NCBI GenBank assembly: GCA_040881945.1 | Contig: JBBECF010000117.1 | Span: forward strand, 1-23,293 | Length of the DNA stretch: 23,293 bases | Origin: JBBECF01 sp040881945 | GTDB lineage: Bacteria > Pseudomonadota > Alphaproteobacteria > Dongiales > Dongiaceae | Direction of reading: 5' to 3' | In this document: positions 1 to 7,330 of the stretch, piece by piece | Layout of the letters: every line of letters starts with the position of its first letter | Numbering within the stretch: position 1 is the stretch's first letter | Position numbers and translations under genes: made by a program | The notes under the pieces: generated by a model | Databases searched by the model: none | What the model was told of the DNA's origin: nothing | What the model saw: the letters and a program-made list of their open reading frames with translations, nothing else

Positions 1-252
1 GGCGAAGACGGAGACGCCGTACTTCGCGGCGTCGTCGCGGTCGCGCTGGGCGCGCCGGCGCACGTTCTCCATTTCGGCGAGCGCGCGCAGGAGCTGGTCC
101 TTGAGCGCCGCCGCCTCGGCCCGGGCGGCTTCGAGCTGCGTGTTCGCGTCGGCCTCGGCTGCACCGGGCGGCGCCTCGGCCGCCGCCGGTTCGGGCCGGG
201 CGTCCGGTTCCCGGTCGTCGCCGTCCTGCTCGCGGTCCGCCATCGCCACCAT
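1..252 (-). CDS. grpE: GrpE nucleotide exchange factor, N-terminal part (cut by window edge)
   Basis: Reading the minus strand from the ATG at 252 gives an open frame of 84 codons that runs off the window. It begins with an acidic, Ala/Pro/Glu-rich segment of about 35 residues and continues into the long helix typical of GrpE, with residues such as LLRALAEMENVRRRAQRDRD followed by DDAAKYGVSVFA. GrpE is the cytoplasmic exchange factor that releases ADP from DnaK. The start lies 7 bases after the hrcA stop, and an AGGA overlapping that stop precedes the ATG by 4 bases; a second ATG at 243 is an alternative. The hrcA-grpE pair is a known bacterial heat-shock operon. Only the N-terminus is visible, so integrity of the dimerisation and beta domains cannot be judged. 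Confidence 0.93.
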   Translation of the reverse strand, partial: MVAMADREQDGDDREPDARPEPAAAEAPPGAAEADANTQLEAARAEAAALKDQLLRALAEMENVRRRAQRDRDDAAKYGVSVFA

Positions 253-259
253 GCGTTCC

Positions 260-1354
260 TCAGTACCCTTTGATGCCGTCGCCGATCATGCGGCCGATCA
301 CCTTGGCGGTGTAATCGACCGTCGGGATGATGCGGGCGTAGTCGATGCGCGTCGGGCCGATCACGCCGATGGCGCCGACGGTCCTGTGCCGGCTGTCCCG
401 GTAGGGCGCGATCACCATCGAGCAGCCGGTGAGCCCGAACAGCTCGCTTTCCGCGCCAACGAAGATCTGCACGCCCTGCGCGTTTTCCGCCGCCTCGAGC
501 AGGCGCAGCAGCGCCTCCTTCGCCTCGAGCGCGGCGAACAGCGCGCGAATCCTCTCGAGATCGCCCAGCGCGGTCACGTCGTCGAGCAGATTGGCCTGGC
601 CGCGCACGATGAGGGCGCCGCCCTTGGTGCCGCCGGCCCAGGTGGCCAGACCCGCCGAGACGACGCGGCTGGTCAGGGCGTCGAGTTCGGCGCGCTGGCT
701 CTCCAGCTCGCCGACGACGTCGGCGCGCGCCTCGTCGACCGTGCGGCCGACGAGGCGGGCGGTGAGATAGTTGCTCGCCTCGACGAGCGAAGAGGCCGGC
801 ATGCCCACGGGCACGTCGATGATCCGGTTTTCGACCAGGCCGCCCTCGGTGACCATGACGACGAGCGCGCGGCCCGGGCCGAGATGGACGAATTCGATAT
901 GCTTCAGCGGCCGGTCCGTCTGCGGCGCCACCACCAGGCCGGCGCAGCGCGCCAGGCCGGAGAGCATGGTCGTCGCCTCCTCCAGCACCTCCGGCAGGCT
1001 GCGCCCGGTGGCGGCGCAACGGCCGTCGATGCTGTCGCGCTCCTCCTTGGTCAGCCCGCCGATCTCCAGGAGCCCGTGCACGTAGAGCCTGAGCCCGAGA
1101 TCGGTCGGCAGCCGGCCGGCCGAGGTGTGCGGCGCATAGAGCAGGCCGATCTCCTCGAGGTCGGCCATGACGTTGCGGATGGTGGCCGGCGACAGGGCCA
1201 TGCCAAGCCGCCGCGATAGCGTGCGCGAGCCGATCGGCTCGCCGGTCTCGACATAGGCGTCGACGATGTGGCGGAAGATGTCGCGCGAGCGCTGGTTGAG
1301 CTCGCCGACGATCGGTTGCTGCTTGTCGAGAATGGTCATCGTTCGTTCGCCCAT
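260..1354 (-). CDS. hrcA: Heat-inducible transcription repressor HrcA
   Basis: HrcA is a cytoplasmic repressor that binds CIRCE operators and controls chaperone operons, with its activity tuned by GroEL. The 364-residue frame has the usual family length. The N-terminal winged-helix part (about residues 17-80) contains the hallmark stretches YVETGEPIGSRTLSRRLG and LSPATIRNVMADLEE followed by LLYAPHTSAGRLPTD. The C-terminal GAF-like and dimerisation part includes GQANLLD and later GVIGPTRIDYARIIPTVDY. The first ATG is at 1354. A second ATG five codons in, at 1339, may be the true start because a sigma70-like promoter lies so close that the first ATG would have almost no leader. The gene is followed by grpE and diverges from rph. 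I found no CIRCE inverted repeat in the upstream spacer, so autoregulation through CIRCE is not supported here. Confidence 0.96.
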   Translation of the reverse strand: MGERTMTILDKQQPIVGELNQRSRDIFRHIVDAYVETGEPIGSRTLSRRLGMALSPATIRNVMADLEEIGLLYAPHTSAGRLPTDLGLRLYVHGLLEIGGLTKEERDSIDGRCAATGRSLPEVLEEATTMLSGLARCAGLVVAPQTDRPLKHIEFVHLGPGRALVVMVTEGGLVENRIIDVPVGMPASSLVEASNYLTARLVGRTVDEARADVVGELESQRAELDALTSRVVSAGLATWAGGTKGGALIVRGQANLLDDVTALGDLERIRALFAALEAKEALLRLLEAAENAQGVQIFVGAESELFGLTGCSMVIAPYRDSRHRTVGAIGVIGPTRIDYARIIPTVDYTAKVIGRMIGDGIKGY

Positions 1355-1366
1355 GGCACGCGCTGG

Positions 1367-1395
1367 AATGTAGGTGGCCGGCCGACGAGCGTCAA
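1367..1395 (-). promoter_or_regulatory. Candidate sigma70-type promoter for hrcA-grpE
   Basis: On the minus strand TTGACG (1395-1390) is followed after exactly 17 bases by TACATT (1372-1367). These match the TTGACA and TATAAT consensus at 5 of 6 and 4 of 6 positions. Transcription would start near 1360, only about 6 bases before the first possible hrcA ATG, which favours the second ATG at 1339. This is inspection only, with no experimental support. Confidence 0.45.
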
Positions 1396-1475
1396 CGCCG
1401 CGGGCCGGGCTGGACCTTGCCGTGAGGCCGCGTTAGCTTGGCGCCCCCGGCCTTCGCGCCCTTAGGAGCCCGTTC

Positions 1476-2204
1476 GTGAACCAACCGTTGCGTCCCTCCG
1501 GCCGGGCCCCCGACGCGTTGCGGCCGATCGTGCTCAGCACCGGCGTCAACAAGCATGCCGAGGGGTCGTGCCTGGTCCAGTTCGGCGACACGCAGGTGCT
1601 GTGCACGGCCAGCGTCGAGGACCGCGTGCCGCCGTTCCTGCGCAACAGCGGCCGCGGCTGGGTGACGGCCGAATACGGCATGCTGCCGCGCGCCACCAAC
1701 ACGCGCACCGACCGCGAGGCGGCGCGCGGCGGCCAGGGCGGCCGCACCCACGAGATCCAACGCCTGATCGGCCGGAGTTTGCGCGCCGTCACCGACCTCG
1801 CCGGCTTCGGCGAGCGCCAGATCAAGGTCGACTGCGACGTGATCCAGGCCGACGGCGGCACGCGCACGGCTTCGATCACCGGCGGCTACGTGGCGCTGCA
1901 TCTCGCGTTCCAGCACCTGCGCGAAATCCGCGCCGTCGCCAAAATGCCGCTCAGCGACCAGGTGGCCGGCGTGTCCTGCGGACTGCTGCGCGGGGTGCCG
2001 GTCCTCGACCTCGACTACGCCGAGGACTCGACCGCGCAGGCCGACGCCAATTTCGTGCTGACCGGCAGCGGCGGCATCGTCGAGATCCAGGGCACGGCCG
2101 AGCAGGCGCCATTCGACGAGGCGGCGTTCCTGGCGATGCTGGCGCTGGCGCGTAGCGGCACGGCCGAGTTAATCGCACACCAGCGCGCGGCCCTCGGCCT
2201 CTAG
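1476..2204 (+). CDS. rph: Ribonuclease PH
   Basis: RNase PH is a phosphate-dependent 3'-5' exoribonuclease that trims tRNA 3' ends in the cytoplasm. The 242-residue product has the family length and its signature regions. The N-terminus carries PSGRAPDALRPI and GVNKHAEGSCLVQFGDTQVL. The mid part has GWVTAEYGMLPRATNTRTDRE followed by GRTHEIQRLIGRSLR, rich in the Arg residues that bind phosphate and RNA. It also has IKVDCDVIQADGGTRTASITG, and near the C-terminus LDLDYAEDSTAQADANFV. The start is a GTG preceded by GGAG at a spacing of about 8 bases. It leads a run with rdgB (3 bases later) and hemW. This rph-rdgB-hemW order next to divergent hrcA is common in Alphaproteobacteria. Confidence 0.97.
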   Translation: MNQPLRPSGRAPDALRPIVLSTGVNKHAEGSCLVQFGDTQVLCTASVEDRVPPFLRNSGRGWVTAEYGMLPRATNTRTDREAARGGQGGRTHEIQRLIGRSLRAVTDLAGFGERQIKVDCDVIQADGGTRTASITGGYVALHLAFQHLREIRAVAKMPLSDQVAGVSCGLLRGVPVLDLDYAEDSTAQADANFVLTGSGGIVEIQGTAEQAPFDEAAFLAMLALARSGTAELIAHQRAALGL

Positions 2205-2207
2205 CAC

Positions 2208-2819
2208 ATGACGCATCGGCGCTTCGCCGGCGGCCGGCTGGTCATCGCCAGCCACAACCCGGGCAAGACCTGGGAAATCGCGACGCTGCTGGGCCCGCTT
2301 GGGGTCGAGGCCGTGTCGGCGGCGACGCTCGGGCTGGCCGAGCCCGAAGAAACCGGCGCCAGCTTCCGCGCCAACGCCGAATTGAAGGCGCGCGCCGCCG
2401 CCGCGGCCGCCGGACTGCCGGCGCTGGCCGACGATTCCGGCCTGGTCGTGCCGGCGCTGGGCGGCGCGCCGGGCATCCATTCGGCGCGCTGGGCGGGATC
2501 CGACCGGGACTTCGGCGCGGCGATGCGGCGCGTGCGCCGCGAGCTGGCCGCGCGCGGCGCCGCGGATGGCGCCGCCGCGCATTTCGTCTGCGTGCTGGCC
2601 CTGTGCTGGCCGGACGGCCACTGCGAGACGTTCGAGGGGACCGTGGAGGGCCCGCTCGCATGGCCGCCGCGCGGCAGTCGCGGCTTCGGCTACGACCCGA
2701 TGTTCCAGCCGCACGGACAGGCGCAGACCTTCGGCGAGATGGAACCCATGGCCAAGCACGCCATCAGCCACCGCGCCGCCGCGTTCCGCCGCCTCGTCGC
2801 GGCCTGTTTCGCCGCATGA
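2208..2819 (+). CDS. rdgB: dITP/XTP pyrophosphatase (RdgB/HAM1 family)
   Basis: This cytoplasmic house-cleaning enzyme hydrolyses dITP, ITP and XTP to the monophosphate and pyrophosphate, keeping deaminated purines out of DNA and RNA. The 203-residue protein has the expected length. Family motifs are visible in order: the substrate-binding SHNPGKTWEI at residues 15-24, the catalytic ADDSGL near residue 74 followed by GGAPGIHSARWAG, the FGYDPMFQP segment (GYDPxF), and SHRAAAFRRL near the C-terminus, which recognises the base. The gene starts 3 bases after rph, and its last bases overlap the hemW start as ATGA, so translational coupling is likely. No unusual residues were seen. Confidence 0.96.
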   Translation: MTHRRFAGGRLVIASHNPGKTWEIATLLGPLGVEAVSAATLGLAEPEETGASFRANAELKARAAAAAAGLPALADDSGLVVPALGGAPGIHSARWAGSDRDFGAAMRRVRRELAARGAADGAAAHFVCVLALCWPDGHCETFEGTVEGPLAWPPRGSRGFGYDPMFQPHGQAQTFGEMEPMAKHAISHRAAAFRRLVAACFAA

Positions 2820-3976
2820 CGGCCATGGAACCCGGCTTCGGCATTTACCTGCACTGGCCGTTCTGCCTGTCGAAATGCCCGTATTGCGATTTCAACAGCC
2901 ACGTGCGCGCGGGCGTCGATCAGGGCCGCTGGCGCGCCGCCCTGCTCGCCGAGCTCGACCACTACGCGGCCGACACCGCCGGCCGCACCGTGACCAGCCT
3001 GTTCTTCGGCGGCGGCACGCCGTCGCTGATGGAGCCGGCCACGGTCGGCGCGGCGATCGACCGCGCGGCGGCGCGCTGGCGCCTGGCGCCCGACATCGAG
3101 ATCACGCTCGAGGCCAACCCGACTTCGGCCGAGGCGGCGTGCTTCGACGGTTTCCGCGCGGCCGGCGTCAACCGGCTGTCGCTCGGCGTCCAGGCGCTCG
3201 ACGACCGGGCCTTGCGCTTTCTCGGGCGCGGCCACAGCGCGGCCGAAGCGATGGCGGCGGTGGCGCTGGCGCAGGCGCGGTTCGCGCGCACGTCGTTCGA
3301 TCTGATCTATGCCCGGCCGGGGCAGGGCGCGGCGGCGTGGCGCGAGGAACTGACGCGCGCCATCGCGCTTGCCGGCGAGCACCTGTCGGTCTATCAGCTC
3401 ACGATCGAACCGGGGACGGTCTTCGAGGGCGCGCAGCGCCGCGGCGAGCTGGCGACGCCGGACGAGGACACCGCCGCCGCCCTCTATGAAACGACGCAGG
3501 AGCTGATGGCGGCCGCGGGCCTGCCCGCCTACGAGATTTCCAATCATGCGCGGCCGGGCGCGGAATGCCGGCACAATCTGACCTATTGGCGCTACGGCGA
3601 CTATGTCGGCATCGGCCCCGGCGCGCACGGCCGCCTGACGATCGACGGGATCAAGCTGGCGACGCGCCAGCACCGCGCCCCCGAGGCGTGGCTGGCCGCG
3701 GTCGAGGCGGAGGGCCACGCCACCCGCCGGCGCGACCCGGTGCCGTCGGCGGATCGGCTGAACGAGATGCTGATGATGGGTCTGCGTCTCGCCGAAGGCG
3801 TCGCCCGCCGGCGCTTCCGCGCCGAGACCGGGTTCGAGCCCGAAGCGGCGCTCGACGGCGCGCGTCTGCGGCGCCTGATCGATGGCGGCTTCCTGGTCCT
3901 CGACGAATCGGCCTTGCGCGCGACGGCGGCCGGGCGGCAGCGGTTGGACGCCGTCTTGGCCGCGCTGCTAGCTTGA
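2816..3976 (+). CDS. hemW: HemW-type radical SAM heme chaperone/coproporphyrinogen oxidase-like protein
   Basis: HemW proteins are radical SAM enzymes related to HemN and are thought to deliver heme to membrane cytochromes rather than oxidise coproporphyrinogen. The start chosen is the ATG at 2816 that overlaps the rdgB stop (ATGA), giving 386 residues; the open frame extends further upstream only as a shadow inside rdgB. An ATG at 2825 is possible. The iron-sulfur ligands are C17, C21 and C24 in CLSKCPYCDF. They are followed by FFGGGTPSLM, EITLEANPTS, GVNRLSLGVQALDD and LGRGHS, then YEISNHARPG and YVGIGPGAHGR, all typical of HemW. The gene ends 7 bases before the convergent lipoprotein gene. 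Confidence 0.95.
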   Translation: MTAMEPGFGIYLHWPFCLSKCPYCDFNSHVRAGVDQGRWRAALLAELDHYAADTAGRTVTSLFFGGGTPSLMEPATVGAAIDRAAARWRLAPDIEITLEANPTSAEAACFDGFRAAGVNRLSLGVQALDDRALRFLGRGHSAAEAMAAVALAQARFARTSFDLIYARPGQGAAAWREELTRAIALAGEHLSVYQLTIEPGTVFEGAQRRGELATPDEDTAAALYETTQELMAAAGLPAYEISNHARPGAECRHNLTYWRYGDYVGIGPGAHGRLTIDGIKLATRQHRAPEAWLAAVEAEGHATRRRDPVPSADRLNEMLMMGLRLAEGVARRRFRAETGFEPEAALDGARLRRLIDGGFLVLDESALRATAAGRQRLDAVLAALLA

Positions 3977-3983
3977 GCGCGGC

Positions 3984-5351
3984 TCAGTACAGCAGCTCGC
4001 CGAAGATGTCCGGCGCCGGGTCGAGGGCGAGCAGGCCACCGCGTTGCAGTTCGAACACCGCCAGGCCACGCTCCGCCGTGCCGTCGGGGCGGAAGCGGAA
4101 GATGCCGTCGACCCCGGCGAAGCCGCTTGGCCGGATGAGCGCGTCGACGCCGAAATCGGCGCCGCCGAAGCGGGCGGCGAGCGCCACCGCGAGCGCGGTG
4201 GCGTCGTAGGCGAGGCCGGCCAGGCGCGGCGGCGCGACCCCATAGGCCGCGTGGTAGCGCGCGGCGAACGCCTCCCAGGCCGCTTGCGCCGGCGCGGCGA
4301 ACCAGCCGCCGACCAGTGCCGGCTCCGTGCCCAGGCCGGGTTCGGCAAACAACGCCGTCCCGAGGAAGCGCACACGGGCGGGATCGATGTCGTAATAGGG
4401 CAGCAGCGGCGCCACCGCGCGCAGCCGGTCGCCGCCTTCGGCCAGCAGCACGGCGTCGAACCCGAGCTCGCCGACGGCGGCGTATTGGCCGAGCCGCGTC
4501 AGCGCCTCCTGCGAGGCCTGGTCCTGGCCGCCGGCCAGCGCCTCGCGTTGGGCGGTGAGGCTGGAACTGCGCGCCTCGTAGCGCGCGAGCCGGCGCACCG
4601 CCGGCGCGACGTCGGCGGCCGCCGGATCGTAATATTCGACGGCGACGACCGCGCCGCCGGCGCGCGAAGCGGCGCCCTGCAGCGCCTCGACCACCGTGCG
4701 GCCGTAAGGCGTGTCAGGGGCGAGCGCGGCGAAGCGGCGCAGACCCCGGCCGTATGCGAAGCCGATGATGCGCTCGACTTGCAGGCTGGGCAGCAAGCCC
4801 ATGATGAAGACGCCGTCGCCGGCCACTTTGCGGTCGGTCGAGAAGGCGATGACGTTGATTCCGGCTTCGCGCGCGAACGGCGTAACCGCGCTGACCGAGC
4901 CGGCGAACACCGGGCCAAGCAGGAGCTGCGCCCCGGCGGCGATCGCGTCGCGCGCCGCCCGTTCGGCGGATTTGTCGGAGCCGCCGGTGTCGCGCACGAT
5001 CAGCGCGAAGTCGTCGGGCCCGGCCTCGAACAGCGCCATCTGGGCCGCCTGGAGGAGGGCTCGGCCGAGCGGCGCATTGTCGCCGCTGAGCGGCAGCAGC
5101 AGGCCGACCCGAACCTCGGCCGGCGGCGCGGTCTCGACGGCGACCGCGGCCGGCGGCGCGACCGGCGGCTCGGCCGGGGCGGCCACCGGCGCCGGGCGTG
5201 GCGCGGGTTGTGCCGGCGCGCCTAAGTCCGATACTGTCGTTGCTGCGCATCCGGCCAGCGCCATGAGGGCGGCGCCCAACGCGACGGCGCGGCCACGGCG
5301 CCACCAGGATGGCCCAGGGTTCAGCCACCGACGGATCCAGGATCGTGTCAC
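3984..5351 (-). CDS. LpoA/LppC-like lipoprotein with periplasmic-binding-protein type 1 fold (putative penicillin-binding protein activator)
   Basis: The 455-residue product starts with a basic N-region and a hydrophobic stretch ending in the lipobox LAGC, with the lipidated Cys at residue 35, so it should be a lipoprotein. A Pro/Ala/Val-rich linker (about residues 43-75) leads to a type 1 periplasmic-binding fold beginning VRVGLLLPLSGDNAPLGRAL, with later segments LLLGPVFAGSVSAVTPFARE, ALAPDTPYGRTVVEALQ and GVDGIFRFRPDGTAERGLAV. In Gammaproteobacteria LpoA (YraM) has this fold in its C-terminal half and activates PBP1a. Alphaproteobacterial homologues lack the TPR half, as here. The position divergent to rsmI mirrors E. 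coli yraM-yraL and supports the call; a role in peptidoglycan synthesis is inferred. The start is GTG at 5351, the only one that preserves the full signal peptide. Confidence 0.85.
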   Translation of the reverse strand: MTRSWIRRWLNPGPSWWRRGRAVALGAALMALAGCAATTVSDLGAPAQPAPRPAPVAAPAEPPVAPPAAVAVETAPPAEVRVGLLLPLSGDNAPLGRALLQAAQMALFEAGPDDFALIVRDTGGSDKSAERAARDAIAAGAQLLLGPVFAGSVSAVTPFAREAGINVIAFSTDRKVAGDGVFIMGLLPSLQVERIIGFAYGRGLRRFAALAPDTPYGRTVVEALQGAASRAGGAVVAVEYYDPAAADVAPAVRRLARYEARSSSLTAQREALAGGQDQASQEALTRLGQYAAVGELGFDAVLLAEGGDRLRAVAPLLPYYDIDPARVRFLGTALFAEPGLGTEPALVGGWFAAPAQAAWEAFAARYHAAYGVAPPRLAGLAYDATALAVALAARFGGADFGVDALIRPSGFAGVDGIFRFRPDGTAERGLAVFELQRGGLLALDPAPDIFGELLY

Positions 5352-6289
5352 GGAGCAAGGCCTCCCGAGGGGCGGATCGCGATCGCGCCGAGCCTAGCGA
5401 GCCGCCTGCCGGAAGTAAACCGGCGGGCAGGACCGGCGAGCTCGTCATCGTGGCGACGCCGATCGGCAACCTCGACGACGTCTCGCTGCGCGCCCTGGCG
5501 ACGCTGCGCGCGGTCGACGTCGTGGCTTGCGAGGACACAAGGGTGACCGGCCGGTTGATGGCGCGGCACGGACTGCGGACGCCGCTCGTCGCCTATCACG
5601 ACCACAACGCGGCGCGCATGCGCCCGCGCCTGCTCGAGCGACTGGCGCGCGGCGAGCGGGTGGCGCTGGTGTCCGACGCCGGCACGCCGCTGGTGTCCGA
5701 TCCCGGCTACAAGCTGGTGCGGGCGGCGATCGACGCCGGCGTTCCGGTCACCGCCGTGCCGGGGCCGTCGGCGCCGCTGGCCGCGCTGGTGCTGTCCGGC
5801 CTGCCGACCGACCGGTTCCTGTTCGCCGGGTTCCTGCCGGCGCGCGCGGCGGCGCGGCGGACGGCGCTGCGCGAGCTGGCGGCGACGCCCGCGACGCTGA
5901 TCCTGTTCGAATCGGCCGGCCGGCTCGCCGCCGCGCTCGCCGACATGGCGGCGGTGCTGGGCGCGCGGCCGGCGGCGGTGGCGCGCGAGCTGACCAAGCT
6001 GTTCGAGGAGGTGCGCCGCGGCAGGCTGCCCGAGCTGGCCGAGCACTACGCCGCCGCCGGGCCGCCCAAGGGCGAGGTCGTGGTCGTCGTCGGGCCGCCG
6101 GCTGCCGCGGCCGTGGCCACATCCGACGCCGCGCTTGAGCTCGACGCCGCCCTCGCCGAGGCGCTGGCGCGGATGAGCCTGCGCGACGCCGTCGCGGCCG
6201 CGGCCGCGGCGACCGGCCGGGCGCGCCGCGAGGTCTATGCCCGCGCCCTCGAAATAAGCCGGGCGGCGGCGGCGCGGACGCGGCCATGA
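5345..6289 (+). CDS. rsmI: 16S rRNA (cytidine-1402 2'-O)-methyltransferase RsmI
   Basis: RsmI is a SAM-dependent methyltransferase of the tetrapyrrole-methylase fold that 2'-O-methylates C1402 in the decoding centre of 16S rRNA. Diagnostic stretches are LVIVATPIGNLDDVSLRAL, VACEDTRVTGRLMARHGL, ALVSDAGTPLVSDPGYKL and VPGPSAPLAALVLSGLPTDR followed by FLFAGFLPAR. The C-terminal region after about residue 255 is Ala-rich and helical. I chose the GTG at 5345 (314 residues), which leaves about 33 residues before the core. An in-frame ATG at 5309 would add 12 residues and overlap the divergent lipoprotein gene by 43 bases; neither has a clear ribosome site. It is followed by yraN with an ATGA overlap. 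The gene neighbourhood matches E. coli yraL. Confidence 0.94.
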   Translation: MSRSKASRGADRDRAEPSEPPAGSKPAGRTGELVIVATPIGNLDDVSLRALATLRAVDVVACEDTRVTGRLMARHGLRTPLVAYHDHNAARMRPRLLERLARGERVALVSDAGTPLVSDPGYKLVRAAIDAGVPVTAVPGPSAPLAALVLSGLPTDRFLFAGFLPARAAARRTALRELAATPATLILFESAGRLAAALADMAAVLGARPAAVARELTKLFEEVRRGRLPELAEHYAAAGPPKGEVVVVVGPPAAAAVATSDAALELDAALAEALARMSLRDAVAAAAAATGRARREVYARALEISRAAAARTRP

Positions 6290-6666
6290 CGCGCGACGAC
6301 CGGCGCCGGGCGCAGCGGCGCGGGTTGCGCGGCGAGACGCTGGCGGTCTGGTACCTGCGGCTCAAGGGCTACCGCATCCTGGCGCGACGCCTGCGCTCGG
6401 CGGTCGGCGAGATCGACGTCGTTGCCGCCCGCGGCGGCACCGTGGCGGTGATCGAGGTGAAGGCGCGCCCCGACGCCGCCGCCGCGGCCGAGGCGGTGAG
6501 CCCGCGCCAGCGCGCCCGCATCGCCCGCGCCGCCCGGCTGTTCCTCGCCGCCCGGCCGGAATTCGCCGGGCACGCCGTGCGCTTCGACCTGGTGCTGGTG
6601 AGCCCCGGCCGGTGGCCGCGCCACGTCCGCGACGCCTGGCGCGCGCAGGACGGGGCGGGGGAATGA
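6286..6666 (+). CDS. yraN: YraN family protein (UPF0102, predicted endonuclease fold)
   Basis: The 126-residue protein belongs to a widespread family of unknown exact function with a restriction-endonuclease-like fold. Visible family features are the N-terminal RRGLRGETLAVWYLRLKGY, then VGEIDVVAARGGTVAVIEVKAR, which contains the PD-(D/E)xK-like acidic pair and the ExK of IEVK, and a C-terminal VRFDLVLVSPGRWPRHV. Its start overlaps the rsmI stop and its stop overlaps the next gene's start, both as ATGA, so the three genes are probably translationally coupled. A nuclease activity is suggested by the fold only. The place between rsmI and the BON lipoprotein matches E. coli yraN. Confidence 0.93.
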   Translation: MTRDDRRRAQRRGLRGETLAVWYLRLKGYRILARRLRSAVGEIDVVAARGGTVAVIEVKARPDAAAAAEAVSPRQRARIARAARLFLAARPEFAGHAVRFDLVLVSPGRWPRHVRDAWRAQDGAGE

Positions 6667-7244
6667 GGGCGCGCCTCGCGGCGCTGCTGCTGGCCGGCCT
6701 CGCCGCCTGCACCCCGGTCGGGGTCGCGGTCGGCGTCGGCGCCGCCGGCGGCATCGCCGCGACCCAGGAGCGCGGCTTCGGCGCCGCCGTTGACGACACC
6801 CGCATCCGTATCGAGATCAACCACTATTGGTTCCAGTACAGCGAGGAGCTGTACCGCAAGGTCGGGCTGCAGGTGCATGAGGGGCGGGTGCTGCTGACCG
6901 GCGTCGTACGGGAGCCGGCGATGCGCGCCGATGCGGTGCGCCTGGCCTGGCAGGCCGAGGGCGTGCGCGAGGTGATCGACGAGATCGCGGTCGCCGAGGC
7001 GGGCGACCTGGCCGACGCCGCCCGCGACGGCTGGATCTCGCGCCGGCTCGGCGCCAAGCTCACGTTCGACCGCGAAATCCGGTCGATCAATTACAGCGCC
7101 GCGGCGGTCGGCGGCGTCGTCTACCTGATCGGCGTCGCCCAGGACGAGGCCGAGCTGCAGCGGGTCATTGACCACGCCCGCGATATCCCCTACGTGCGCC
7201 GGGTGGTAAGCCACGTGCGCGTCAAGAACGCGCCGACGCCATGA
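6663..7244 (+). CDS. BON-domain outer-membrane lipoprotein (DolP/YraP-like)
   Basis: Starting at the ATG that overlaps the yraN stop gives 193 residues, close to the length of E. coli DolP (191). The first 16 residues form a lipoprotein signal peptide with lipobox LAAC, followed by a Gly/Val-rich segment. Two BON-type domains follow: one with DDTRIRIEINHYWF through VLLTGVVREPAMRADAVRLA (about residues 40-110), the second from WISRRLGAKLTFDREIRSIN through VVYLIGVAQDEAELQRVIDH (about residues 115-185). DolP binds anionic phospholipids and supports outer-membrane integrity and BAM function; equivalence here is inferred from domains and synteny. Longer upstream frames are shadows inside yraN. Confidence 0.88.
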   Translation: MRARLAALLLAGLAACTPVGVAVGVGAAGGIAATQERGFGAAVDDTRIRIEINHYWFQYSEELYRKVGLQVHEGRVLLTGVVREPAMRADAVRLAWQAEGVREVIDEIAVAEAGDLADAARDGWISRRLGAKLTFDREIRSINYSAAAVGGVVYLIGVAQDEAELQRVIDHARDIPYVRRVVSHVRVKNAPTP

Positions 7245-7330
7245 CCGGCCGAAAGATCGCGTGCGCGCCGGCGCCGCGCCGGATTATAGTTCGCGGTCGA
7301 GATCGCCAGGGAAACCAACCGGCCCGCCGC

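Noticed and set aside
101..1219. Long plus-strand open frame opposite hrcA
   Set aside because: It is a shadow of hrcA/grpE in a GC-rich genome; its residues are dominated by Arg, Ala, His and Asp runs with no family resemblance.
1355..1475. CIRCE operator upstream of hrcA
   Set aside because: The only partial resemblance (GTTAGCTTGG) has no matching second arm.
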